Below, one piece after another: positions 26,169-33,891 of a stretch of 64,000 bases of DNA; within the stretch, counting starts at the first letter, position 1; every line of letters starts with the position of its first letter. The stretch is taken from contig NZ_JACHNZ010000021.1 in the NCBI RefSeq assembly GCF_014199685.1, positions 1 to 64,000 of the forward strand, in the 5' to 3' direction. The translations under genes were made by a program, and so were the position numbers. Under the pieces are notes generated by a model. That model was given only the letters and a program-made list of their open reading frames with translations, did no database searches and was not told the origin of the DNA. The DNA is from Sphingosinicella soli. GTDB taxonomy: Bacteria > Pseudomonadota > Alphaproteobacteria > Sphingomonadales > Sphingomonadaceae.

Positions 26169-26287
26169 ATTTGTGCGCCCGAAGGTTGCAATTTCCCCTT
26201 GTCTAGTGGCAGGATAACGATATATCCGCCGCAAGGCTCCGGTGTAAAAAAATCACACCTGTCTAACGGAAAGGAACGCCGCATACC

Positions 26288-26956
26288 ATGGCTTTAGCTG
26301 CTGTCCGATCCGCCACGGCCCGACGCAAATCAAAGGCCGACGCTTCCGGGGCGCCGACGCTTCAGTCGCTCAAGAGCGGCCAGACGCGCATGAGACTGGT
26401 GGAAGCCACGATCCGCTGCATCGTCAAGAACGGCTACTCCAACACCACGACGCCGCAGATCGCCAACGAAGCCGGCCTGTCGCGGGGCGCCATGCTGCAT
26501 CACTTTGAAAATGGTGCGGCACTCATCAAGGCGGCCATCATCGAGCTTCACGAAAAGCGCCTTCGCGCTTTCCGCCGCGCCGCCGATACGGGGCACGGCG
26601 ACCCGACCACGCTGGTGCGCACGTACTGGCAACAGATTCAGAAGCCCGCCTTCATCGCGTTTCATGAACTTGCGCTGGCGGCACGGACGCATGCCGATCT
26701 GGCGCGCATGCTGAATCCGCTGCAGGTCGAATTTCGGGAGCGCTACATGGCGACGGCGTTCTCGCTGTTCCCGGAATGGGCGCACCATCGCAAGCAGTTC
26801 GATCTCGCCATGGCCCTGTCGCAGAACCTTCTGGAAGGCCTCGCCATCAATGTTCAGACGGGTGCGACCGATCCGGAGATGGTGGAGCCTATGCTGGAAC
26901 TTCTGGAAAACCAGATTCGTGCAATGAACCCGGCCCTCGCAAAGGCGTCAAGCTAG
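26288..26956 (+). CDS. TetR/AcrR-family regulator, probable regulator of the island
   Basis: A 222-residue regulator. After a basic N-terminal extension of about 30 residues comes a helix-turn-helix domain (LVEATIRCIVKNGYSN, then IANEAGLSRGAMLHHF), then a helical effector-binding domain of about 140 residues. TetR proteins are dimers that bind palindromes and release DNA when a small ligand binds. Its own promoter region carries one of the eight conserved palindromes of the island, and it is the only complete TetR gene in the window. It is therefore the best candidate for binding them. Overlaps the convergent ThuA-like gene by 9 bp. Confidence 0.88.
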   Translation: MALAAVRSATARRKSKADASGAPTLQSLKSGQTRMRLVEATIRCIVKNGYSNTTTPQIANEAGLSRGAMLHHFENGAALIKAAIIELHEKRLRAFRRAADTGHGDPTTLVRTYWQQIQKPAFIAFHELALAARTHADLARMLNPLQVEFRERYMATAFSLFPEWAHHRKQFDLAMALSQNLLEGLAINVQTGATDPEMVEPMLELLENQIRAMNPALAKASS

Positions 26957-27679
26957 GCCGGGCATGCCCCACCGCACGCCGCGGCGGAGCAATTCGTAGA
27001 AGACCGGGTAATTCCATCCGCAGCGCTGCGGATGGGGCCAGAACTTCGTGGCAGGGAGCATGTCGTAATGACCGCGGCAGTGACCCAAGGTCAGGTAAAG
27101 CACCGCGCCTTGTCCGAGCTTGCGCTCGTAAAGGACGGGAACCTGCGGCTCGTTCCAGTCCGCATCGCGGAATTCGGAACACTGTCCGGTGAAACTGGTG
27201 TGAAGCAAAACGTCGATCTCGGCCGTGCGGCGGCTGAGGTAGAGTTCGTCCTCGATACGGAAATCGCGCAGCCCTTCGGTCAGCGGATGGTCGGGGCGGG
27301 TGACGAAAACCTTGAAGGGTTCGATGGGCGGATGCGCGGTGAAACGGGTTCCGACAAGCGCCATGAAATCGGGTGTATCGTCCGGCGTGTCGACGATACC
27401 GTCGTCGGCAATGCGAAGAATCGAATTGGTGCCGTGAAGCGCAAGCCAGCGACCGCCGCGCTCCAGAAACGCCCGCAGCACCTCGGTCTGCTCCGTCGTC
27501 GGCACCAGATCGCAGGTGTAGGTAATCAGCAGATCGGCGGCTTCGATCCGGTCCGTGTCGGAATAATCCGAAGCGACCGAGGTGCGGATTTGCGGGTGCT
27601 CGGCGAGCAGTTTCAGCAGTTCCAGACGCGCGAAATCGATATCGTGATATTTCCCCGCCGCAACCAGATGAGCCTTCAT
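26948..27679 (-). CDS. ThuA-like domain protein
   Basis: A 243-residue protein of the ThuA / class-I-glutamine-amidotransferase-like fold. Segments such as LLITYTCDLVPT, GGRWLALHGTNS, FKVFVTRPDHPLTEGL and VLYLTLGHCRGHY are typical of the family. Some ThuA homologues take part in disaccharide catabolism, where 3-keto sugars are formed, but the reaction is not established for this branch. It diverges from the CoA-transferase gene. The 77-bp gap between them lacks a full copy of the island operator. Confidence 0.75.
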   Translation of the reverse strand: MKAHLVAAGKYHDIDFARLELLKLLAEHPQIRTSVASDYSDTDRIEAADLLITYTCDLVPTTEQTEVLRAFLERGGRWLALHGTNSILRIADDGIVDTPDDTPDFMALVGTRFTAHPPIEPFKVFVTRPDHPLTEGLRDFRIEDELYLSRRTAEIDVLLHTSFTGQCSEFRDADWNEPQVPVLYERKLGQGAVLYLTLGHCRGHYDMLPATKFWPHPQRCGWNYPVFYELLRRGVRWGMPGLA

Positions 27680-27756
27680 CGTTCCCGTCCCTTACGCACA
27701 TGCATGCGCACGAGCCTATGGCGGCGGCGCCGCATTGCAAGCCCCGGAGAAACACT

Positions 27757-28989
27757 ATGAGAGGTCGTGGACAAGGCCCGCTGCAAGGGGTCAGGATTCT
27801 GGATCTGACCAGCGTTCTGATGGGCCCCTACGCAACCCAGATCTTCGCCGATCTGGGCGCGGACGTCATCAAGATCGAAGGGCCTGCGGGCGACACCACC
27901 CGTTATCTTCCGCCGGGCCACGATCCGGCGCGCGGCGGCATGTTTCTGAACGTCAATCGCGGCAAGCGCAGTCTCGCGCTCGATCTCAAGCAGCCCGCCG
28001 CGCGCGAAGTCCTGCTGAAGCTTGCGGCAAATGCCGACGTCTTTGTGCATTCGATGCGCGCCCAGGCCATCGGCCGCCTCGGCCTCGACTACAAGGCACT
28101 GCGCGCGGCGAACCCCCGGATCGTCTACGCCAATCTCTACGGCTTCGGACGCAACGGCCCCTACCGCGACTATCCCGCCTACGACGACATCGTTCAGGCC
28201 GCATCGGGCCTCGTCGATCTTCAGGCGCGCCTGTCGAACGGCGTGCCGACCTATCTCAGCACCGTCGTTGCGGACAAGGTCGCAGGGCTGACCGGAACCT
28301 ACGCGATCATCGCGGCGCTGTTCGCCCGTGAACGCACGGGGCTTGGCCAGGAAATCGAAGTGCCGATGTTCGAGACGCTGGTCTCGTTTGCGATGGTCGA
28401 ACATCTCTGCGGATCGATTTTCGAACCGCCGCTCGGACCGCCCGAATACGTGCGGGCAACGTCTGAATCGCGCCGCCCCTATCGCACCAGCGACGGCTAC
28501 ATCGGCGTGATGATCTACAACGACAAGCACTGGCGGGCGTTCTTCGACGTGCTCGGCAACCCGGACTGGTCACGCGACCCCATGTTCGCATCGATGCGCA
28601 GCCGCACCGAGAACATCACCACCGTCCTCGCGAAACTGGCGACCGTGATCGAGGGACGCACGACCGATGAATGGCTGGACCTGCTTCGAAAGGCCGAAAT
28701 CCCCGCCACGCAGATCGCCACGCTGACCGACCTTCTGCACGATCCCCACCTGATGGAGACCGGCTTCTGGGAAGAGCGGGACACGCAGGACGGCAAGCTC
28801 CGGTTTCCCGGAATTCCGACGCATTTTTCCGAAACGCCCGGCGCGATCGGCGATGCGGGACCGGCGCTCGGCGCGGACAGCAGGGATGTCCTCACCGAAG
28901 GCGGCTTCACCGACGCCGAGATCGAGGCACTCATGGAAAGCGGCGCGGCGATCATGCCGAAGATGGAGGAGCACGATGGCCAGCAATGA
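27757..28989 (+). CDS. CaiB/BaiF (class III) CoA-transferase
   Basis: A 410-residue CoA-transferase that moves CoA between two carboxylic acids. The N-terminus GVRILDLTSVLMGPYAT and GADVIKIEGPAGD are hallmarks, and the catalytic Asp is probably in PAYDDIVQAASG. A CoA-transferase beside an AMP-forming ligase suggests two routes to activate the substrate or transfer of CoA between intermediates. CGGAGAA precedes ATG 27757. The DUF35 gene overlaps its 3' end by 14 bp. Confidence 0.9.
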   Translation: MRGRGQGPLQGVRILDLTSVLMGPYATQIFADLGADVIKIEGPAGDTTRYLPPGHDPARGGMFLNVNRGKRSLALDLKQPAAREVLLKLAANADVFVHSMRAQAIGRLGLDYKALRAANPRIVYANLYGFGRNGPYRDYPAYDDIVQAASGLVDLQARLSNGVPTYLSTVVADKVAGLTGTYAIIAALFARERTGLGQEIEVPMFETLVSFAMVEHLCGSIFEPPLGPPEYVRATSESRRPYRTSDGYIGVMIYNDKHWRAFFDVLGNPDWSRDPMFASMRSRTENITTVLAKLATVIEGRTTDEWLDLLRKAEIPATQIATLTDLLHDPHLMETGFWEERDTQDGKLRFPGIPTHFSETPGAIGDAGPALGADSRDVLTEGGFTDAEIEALMESGAAIMPKMEEHDGQQ

Positions 28990-29344
28990 CGCGCCGGAAG
29001 CCGTGTGGACGGCCGCGCTTGCCGAGGGACGCTTCCTGCTCCAGCGCGCGCAATCGACAGGCACGCGTATCTTTCCGCCGCGCGTGATGGAGCCCGGCAC
29101 CGGCGAAACCGATCTCGAATGGATCGAGGCGATGGGCACGGGAACCGTCTATTCCGTCACCGTCATCGGCCGCAAGCCGCCTGCCGATCCCTACCATGTC
29201 GCGCTTATCGACCTAGACGAAGGCCCCCGGCTGATGAGCCGCGTCGAAGGCGTCGATGCGGAAGCGGTGCATATCGGCATGCGGGTGAAATCCCGCGTGG
29301 CGCAAGAGGATGGAACCCCCATTCTCGTGTTCGATCCGGTCTGA
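28976..29344 (+). CDS. DUF35 (OB-fold) protein without zinc-ribbon cysteines
   Basis: A 122-residue DUF35 protein, made of a short N-terminal helix, a rubredoxin-like ribbon and an OB-fold (TGTVYSVTVIGRKP, YHVALIDLDEGPRLM). DUF35 proteins pair with SCP2-type thiolases. In steroid side-chain degradation such pairs are retro-aldolases. The ribbon normally holds four cysteines; here the segment LLQRAQSTGTRIFPPRVM and what follows has none, so it cannot bind zinc in the usual way. GGAGGA precedes ATG 28976. The stop lies 10 bp before the thiolase-fold gene, which suggests a complex of the two products. Confidence 0.82.
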   Translation: MASNDAPEAVWTAALAEGRFLLQRAQSTGTRIFPPRVMEPGTGETDLEWIEAMGTGTVYSVTVIGRKPPADPYHVALIDLDEGPRLMSRVEGVDAEAVHIGMRVKSRVAQEDGTPILVFDPV

Positions 29345-29354
29345 GGAGATCCTG

Positions 29355-30506
29355 ATGGGCGGCAGCTTTCCAAGAGGCGCAACCGCAATCTCCGGCCTTT
29401 CGACCTTCGGGATCGGCGAAGCGCCCGGATACACATCGATGGAACTGGCCGCCAAGGCGTCGCTGCTCGCGGTCGCAGACGCCGGGTTGCGTCTCGAAGA
29501 TGTCGACGGGCTTTTCGTCTGCCTGCCGGACGATTTTTTCGCGGGCCTGTCGGTCGCCGAATACCTGGGCATCCAGCCCCGCTTTACCGACAACAACCGA
29601 ACGGGCGGCTCCGCGTTCATGAGCCACATGATAACCGCGGCGCTCGCGCTTTCAGCAGGGTACATCGATGTCGCGCTGATCGCTTACGGCTCGAACCAGC
29701 GCACCGCCGGAGGCAAACTCGCCACACCGTTCAAGAACAACCGCTGGGAGGCGCCGTATCGTCCGGTCTTCCCCGTTTCCTCCTATGCGCTCGCGGCCGC
29801 GCGGCACATGCATGATTACGGCACGACACGCGCCCAGCTCGCCGAAGTCGCCGTCGCAGCGAGACGGTGGGCGGACGGAAATCCGGAAGCCTTCATGCAG
29901 GGGCCTTTGACGATAGAGGAGTGCCTTGCGGCCCGCGTCATCAGCAGTCCGCTCTCCGTAAAGGATTGCTGCCTCGTCACCGACGGCGCGGCGGCGATCG
30001 TCATGACCCGCACCGACCGCGCGCGCCATGCGCCCAAGCCCGCCGTTCCCGTGCTCGGCGGGGCCGCCGCGACATGGTGGAACGCGATATCGCAGGCGCA
30101 GGACGTCACCGTCACCGCCGCCGCCGAATCCGGTCCGCGCGCCTACGCGATGGCCGGTCTCGGCCCTGCCGATATCGATGTCGTGCAACTCTACGATGCC
30201 TTCACGATCAACACGATCCTGTTCCTCGAAGACCTCGGCTTCTGCCCGAAGGGCGAAGGCGGGCGGTTCGTCGAGAATGGCGCGATTGCGCCGGGCGGGA
30301 GTCTGCCCGTGAACACCAACGGCGGCGGCCTGTCGTGCTGCCACCCCGGCATGTACGGGCTCTTCGCCATTGTCGAAGCGGCAAGGCAGATACGCGGAGA
30401 GGCCGCCAATCAGATCGAAGGCGTCTCAACGGCGTTGGCGCACGGCAACGGCGGCACCTTGTCGAGTCAGGCGACGGTCATTCTGGGTTCGCTTGAAACA
30501 CTCTGA
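29355..30506 (+). CDS. Thiolase-fold (SCP-x/Ltp-type) enzyme, likely aldolase
   Basis: A 383-residue thiolase-superfamily protein of the lipid-transfer-protein-like branch. Landmarks are GIGEAPGYTSMELAA, DIDVVQLYDAFTI, and NTNGGGLSCCHPGMYG near the C-terminus. The first catalytic segment reads NNRTGGSAFMSHMI, where true thiolases have a nucleophilic Cys; Cys is absent there. That absence and the adjacent DUF35 gene recall Ltp2/DUF35 retro-aldolases, which cleave 3-hydroxyacyl-CoA into a ketone or aldehyde and a short acyl-CoA. The start at 29355 follows GAGGAG. A thiolytic role is the alternative. Confidence 0.85.
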   Translation: MGGSFPRGATAISGLSTFGIGEAPGYTSMELAAKASLLAVADAGLRLEDVDGLFVCLPDDFFAGLSVAEYLGIQPRFTDNNRTGGSAFMSHMITAALALSAGYIDVALIAYGSNQRTAGGKLATPFKNNRWEAPYRPVFPVSSYALAAARHMHDYGTTRAQLAEVAVAARRWADGNPEAFMQGPLTIEECLAARVISSPLSVKDCCLVTDGAAAIVMTRTDRARHAPKPAVPVLGGAAATWWNAISQAQDVTVTAAAESGPRAYAMAGLGPADIDVVQLYDAFTINTILFLEDLGFCPKGEGGRFVENGAIAPGGSLPVNTNGGGLSCCHPGMYGLFAIVEAARQIRGEAANQIEGVSTALAHGNGGTLSSQATVILGSLETL

Positions 30507-30577
30507 GCAAACAATGCATGTAAATGCTGTAAGCTATGCATTGAAATGCAAAGATAATCGCCGATCGAGAATGAAAT

Positions 30578-30599
30578 AAAGGCATTCATGATTGTTTTT
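30578..30599. promoter_or_regulatory. Island operator, site 7
   Basis: AAAGGCAT-N6-TTGTTTTT with a TCATGA centre, in the 196-bp gap upstream of the SDR gene at 30703. Its presence suggests that this SDR has its own promoter rather than relying on the CoA-transferase unit. Confidence 0.65.
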
Positions 30600-30702
30600 A
30601 ATGTTTGCTTGGGTAGAGTGATCCCCGATCGCGCTGCCCGCCCGCATCCGGAACCTCAGGAACGGGACATGCAAGATCGTGTGTACAGGCGAAGGAGCGG
30701 GC

Positions 30703-31608
30703 ATGGCCCAACCGAAGATTTTTAAGCCCGACCCGAACGATCCCGACCGCCCGAAGCGGGGATTGACGTCGGATGACCTCGCTGTTCGCGAAACCGTGTA
30801 TCGTCCTGATCTGCTCCAGGGCCAGAAAGTCCTCATCAGCGGCGGCGGCAGCGGTCTGGGCAAGGCCGCGGCATTCCTCGCCGCACGCCTGGGCGCCAAA
30901 GTCGCCATTTGCGGACGCAGCGAAGACAAGCTCGAACTCGTTCGTGACGAGATCCACAAGGCCACGGGCGTGGAAATCCACACCCAGTCGACGAACATCC
31001 GCGATCCCGAGGCTGTCGAGGCGCTCATCGCCGATGTCCACGCGCAGCTCGGAGGGCTCGACACGCTCGTCAACAATGCCGGGGGTCAGTTCCCGCAGGA
31101 CGCTATCGATTTCAGCCGAAAAGGCTGGCTGGCGGTCATCGACACCAATCTCAACGGCAGCTGGTGGATGATGCAGGAGGCCGCGAAAGTCTGGCGCGAG
31201 AAAGGCCAGCCCGGCAACATCGTCAACATCGTCGCCAACGTGGAACGCGGCATGCCGCAGGCCGCCCACACCTGCGCGGCCCGCGCCGGCGTGATCTACC
31301 TGTCCAAAACACTGGCGACCGAATGGGCGCCCTTCCAGATCCGCATCAACTGCATCGGCCCGGGCGTGATCGAAACCGAAGGCTTCTACATGTACCCGGA
31401 AGAAGCGCTGAAACGCTTCCACAAGGCCAACCCCATGAAGATGCGGGGCGACGCCTGGGATGTGGCCGAAGCCATCGCCTACCTCGCCTCGCCCGCCGCG
31501 CGCTTCATCAACGGCGACCTGCTCGTTCTCGATGGCGGTCAGGCGCAGTGGGGCGTGATATGGCCCGCCGGGATGCCCGATTATTTCAGCGAGGACGGCG
31601 CCGCCTGA
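30703..31608 (+). CDS. SDR of the enoyl-CoA reductase (PECR/DECR-like) branch
   Basis: A 301-residue SDR with an N-terminal extension of about 45 residues, cofactor motif SGGGSGLGKAA and NNAGGQF. At the active site it reads AHTCAARAGVIYLSK instead of YxxxK, as in the peroxisomal-type 2-enoyl-CoA reductase and dienoyl-CoA reductase branch, which have an AARAG or AAKAG form. The C-terminal region ends in LVLDGG. It may reduce or isomerise an unsaturated acyl-CoA. GAAGGAG precedes ATG 30703. It overlaps the convergent VOC gene by 28 bp. Confidence 0.83.
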   Translation: MAQPKIFKPDPNDPDRPKRGLTSDDLAVRETVYRPDLLQGQKVLISGGGSGLGKAAAFLAARLGAKVAICGRSEDKLELVRDEIHKATGVEIHTQSTNIRDPEAVEALIADVHAQLGGLDTLVNNAGGQFPQDAIDFSRKGWLAVIDTNLNGSWWMMQEAAKVWREKGQPGNIVNIVANVERGMPQAAHTCAARAGVIYLSKTLATEWAPFQIRINCIGPGVIETEGFYMYPEEALKRFHKANPMKMRGDAWDVAEAIAYLASPAARFINGDLLVLDGGQAQWGVIWPAGMPDYFSEDGAA

Positions 31609-32090
31609 GCCGCGTCAGGCGCGGCGGGCGCGCCTTTGTCCTGAAACGGGAACGGGTTGTCCTCGGCGATCACCTGCAGCAGTTCGACGACATTGCCGTC
31701 GCAGTCGCGGCCGTAGGTGGCGAGCAGCGTGCCCGATCCCCCCGGCGGGCAGTGGAACGCCATTCCCAGCGCGGAGAGCCGCTCATATTCCGCCCAGGCG
31801 TCGTCGACATACAGGCAGATATGGATGAGCCCCGGATCGCACATGCGCCGCTCGAACCGCGTCCCGACCGGGTCGAGATACTGGAACACCTCCATGTAGA
31901 AGCTGCCGAGCCGGATCATCGCATAGCGCGCCGACGATCCGGGCAGCTGCACCATGCGGCCGATCCTCTCGTTGTCGGCCTCCCATCCCCCGTCCGCGAC
32001 CCGCACGAAGCCGAACCAGCGCTCATAATGATCGACGAAGCGTTCGAGATCCGGCGTCGACACGGCGACATGATGAAAACCGCGAATCAT
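31581..32090 (-). CDS. VOC family protein (second)
   Basis: A 169-residue glyoxalase-fold protein, with metal-site patterns GFHHVAVSTPDLERF at the N-terminus and an expected Glu in NVVELLQVI near the end. The single-gene layout and the spacing of the two modules fit lactoylglutathione-lyase-like or extradiol-dioxygenase-like enzymes. The C-terminal tail is Ala/Pro-rich and probably unstructured. It diverges from the SnoaL-like gene across operator site 8. Confidence 0.8.
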   Translation of the reverse strand: MIRGFHHVAVSTPDLERFVDHYERWFGFVRVADGGWEADNERIGRMVQLPGSSARYAMIRLGSFYMEVFQYLDPVGTRFERRMCDPGLIHICLYVDDAWAEYERLSALGMAFHCPPGGSGTLLATYGRDCDGNVVELLQVIAEDNPFPFQDKGAPAAPDAAQAAPSSLK

Positions 32091-32134
32091 TGAACGTCTC
32101 CCCGCACAGCGCGAGCACGCGAACCGCGCTTATT

Positions 32135-32156
32135 AAAAACAGTCTTGCCTGTTTTT
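32135..32156. promoter_or_regulatory. Island operator, site 8 (best palindrome)
   Basis: AAAAACAG-N6-CTGTTTTT, a perfect 8-bp inverted repeat around TCTTGC. It lies between the divergent VOC (start 32090) and SnoaL-like (start 32212) genes. This copy defines the symmetry of the motif and marks the right border of the regulated region. Confidence 0.72.
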
Positions 32157-32211
32157 ATTGACCCATTGCCGGAGAAGAGCAATAGTCGCTTCGATATGAT
32201 GGAGAGCATGA

Positions 32212-32763
32212 ATGCAGGCTCTGGAAGACCGCCTCACGCGGCTGGAAGCAGAATCGCAGATCCGCCAACTCGTCGCACGTTATTGCTTCTACCTCGACGA
32301 CCGCTTGATGGAACGGGTGCCAAGTCTGTTTACCGATGATGCCACGCTGCGATCCGCCGACGGCGTGATGAACGCCGTGGGCGTGGAGGCGATCGTGGAG
32401 CAGTTCCACGGCCGGTTCGACGTTCTGGGTCCGGGCCATCATTTCATGCACGATGTTCAGATCGATTTCGGCGACGACAAAACCACGGCGCGCGGCCGCG
32501 TCTCCGGCCATGCCGAACTCTGGCGGCGCGGCCAAATGATGGTCACCGCCCTCCGTTACGACGATGTGTATCGCAGCACCGAGGACGGCTGGAAATTCGC
32601 CGACCGGGTCATAAACTTCCTCTATTACGTGCCGGTCAGCGAATACCCGGACATTCTGCGCACGCCGGACCGGAACCGCGCGTACGACGAACCGAAGCCG
32701 GCGGACTTCCCCGAACGTCTGCCCAGCTGGATCGCTTATGAAAAATCGCGAGGCCGCTCATGA
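32212..32763 (+). CDS. SnoaL-like (NTF2-fold) protein
   Basis: A 183-residue NTF2-fold protein (LEAESQIRQLVARYCFYLDD, then VPSLFTDDATLR). The family includes polyketide cyclases, ketosteroid isomerase-like proteins and Rieske oxygenase beta subunits. The fold resembles the beta subunit of ring-hydroxylating oxygenases, but the N-terminal helix pattern is that of SnoaL-type proteins. It could be an isomerase/hydratase or an accessory subunit. It is coupled (ATGA) to the VOC gene that follows. Confidence 0.72.
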   Translation: MQALEDRLTRLEAESQIRQLVARYCFYLDDRLMERVPSLFTDDATLRSADGVMNAVGVEAIVEQFHGRFDVLGPGHHFMHDVQIDFGDDKTTARGRVSGHAELWRRGQMMVTALRYDDVYRSTEDGWKFADRVINFLYYVPVSEYPDILRTPDRNRAYDEPKPADFPERLPSWIAYEKSRGRS

Positions 32764-33296
32764 CCCATGGTTTCCGGCCCGATATCATCCAGTTCGCCTG
32801 GGTGGTCCCCAATCTCGAAGAGGCCGCGCGCCGCTGGCATGCGTCGCTCGGCGTGGGGCCGTTTCTGGTCAACCGCAACCTTGCGCTCGATGCGCCGCGA
32901 CACCGGGGCAATCCCTCCAGCACGCGATTTTCCACAGCCGTCGCGCAATCCGGCGAATTCCAGATCGAGCTGGTCGAGCAGCACGATGACGGCCCTTCGG
33001 TTTACCGGGACACGATAGCGCCGGGCGCCACTGGGCTGCACCACGTCGCGATGATCGCCGCCGATTTCGATGCGGCGGTGGCGCATTATACCGATCAGGG
33101 CTTCGAGATCGGTGCCGACGGGCGCTTCGGCGACATGCGCTACGCCTATATCGACACATCCGCCGCGCTCGGCCACATGGTCGAGATCGTCGAGGACAAG
33201 CCTGCCATTCAGGCGTTCTTCGCAGGCGTGCGCAAGGCTGCCCAGCGCTGGGACGGCGATCCGGCAACCCTCATGCGTGAACTGAACCGGGGATAA
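32760..33296 (+). CDS. VOC family protein (third), similar to the first
   Basis: A 178-residue protein with paired VOC modules (IIQFAWVVPNLEEAARRW; LHHVAMIAADFDAAV). It shares its length, the LGVGPF motif near residue 30 and the C-terminal WDGDPxxxMRE-like ending with the VOC protein at 697-1230, so the two are probably paralogues. It lies at the right end of the regulated island and overlaps the SnoaL-like gene by 4 bp. Function within VOC (isomerase, epimerase, dioxygenase) is open. Confidence 0.8.
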   Translation: MTHGFRPDIIQFAWVVPNLEEAARRWHASLGVGPFLVNRNLALDAPRHRGNPSSTRFSTAVAQSGEFQIELVEQHDDGPSVYRDTIAPGATGLHHVAMIAADFDAAVAHYTDQGFEIGADGRFGDMRYAYIDTSAALGHMVEIVEDKPAIQAFFAGVRKAAQRWDGDPATLMRELNRG

Positions 33297-33317
33297 GTCC
33301 GCCGTCCGCGCGAGGCT

Positions 33318-33752
33318 TCAGGAGGCGGTTCGCGCCGTCGGCTGCGCCGTCGTCCGCTCTGCCTCGGCGAGCGGGTAAAGTTCGATGTTTTCGCGCCGCA
33401 CGCGCAGATCGAGTGCTTCCACCAGAGCCCACGTGGCGGTCTGGAACGCTTCCCATTCGTTCGTGATGCGGTCTTCCGTCCAGTCCAGCATGTAGGCGTT
33501 GAACGCCGCGGCGAGCCCGCCCATCTCGCGCTGGAAGTCCGCCGCCATCGTCGAGGTCCGCGCGGAGCCGTCGCGAATGAGCGCGGGATAGAGCCACTTG
33601 TCCTCGACCGCGAGGTGCGCGATCAGCACGCGCGCCAGCCACCAGCGGCACTTCGCAACCTCCAGACGGTCGCGCGCTATCACCGCGTTGATCAGGCCCT
33701 CGGAGACCTTCCCGATCTCGTCGTGCTGCTTCCTGAGCGTCTGTATGTCCAT
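33318..33752 (-). CDS. Hemerythrin-domain (HHE) protein
   Basis: A 144-residue helical protein with hemerythrin-type iron-site patterns: LRKQHDEIGKVSEGL, RVLIAHLAVEDKWLYP and RVRRENIELYPLAE. Such proteins bind a di-iron centre and sense or store O2, NO or iron. The His and Glu residues seen are consistent, but not every classical ligand is obvious, so the site may be incomplete. ATG 33752 is taken as the start; a GTG at 33776 is possible. This is the first gene outside the operator-bearing island. Confidence 0.7.
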   Translation of the reverse strand: MDIQTLRKQHDEIGKVSEGLINAVIARDRLEVAKCRWWLARVLIAHLAVEDKWLYPALIRDGSARTSTMAADFQREMGGLAAAFNAYMLDWTEDRITNEWEAFQTATWALVEALDLRVRRENIELYPLAEAERTTAQPTARTAS

Positions 33753-33891
33753 AGGCGCGCAGGATCGGCGAGACACGTTGCGATCCGCTTAATGTCACGC
33801 CCTGCGGTTCGCGAAAAATGCCGACGATGCGAGCCGCCGCTCGACGTTCTCATCGAGCACCTCGCGGTCGATCGGAACGCTTTCGAATCCG

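Noticed and set aside
26245-26266. A ninth island operator close to the TetR start (A-run, then CACCTGTCTAA)
   Set aside because: The left half lacks the invariant CA and the centre does not fit; only the right CTGTCT part resembles the motif.
27680-27756. An island operator between the ThuA-like and CoA-transferase genes (CACATGCATGCGC)
   Set aside because: It has a CATG-like centre, but the invariant TG and the A/T-rich flanks are missing, so it is not counted.
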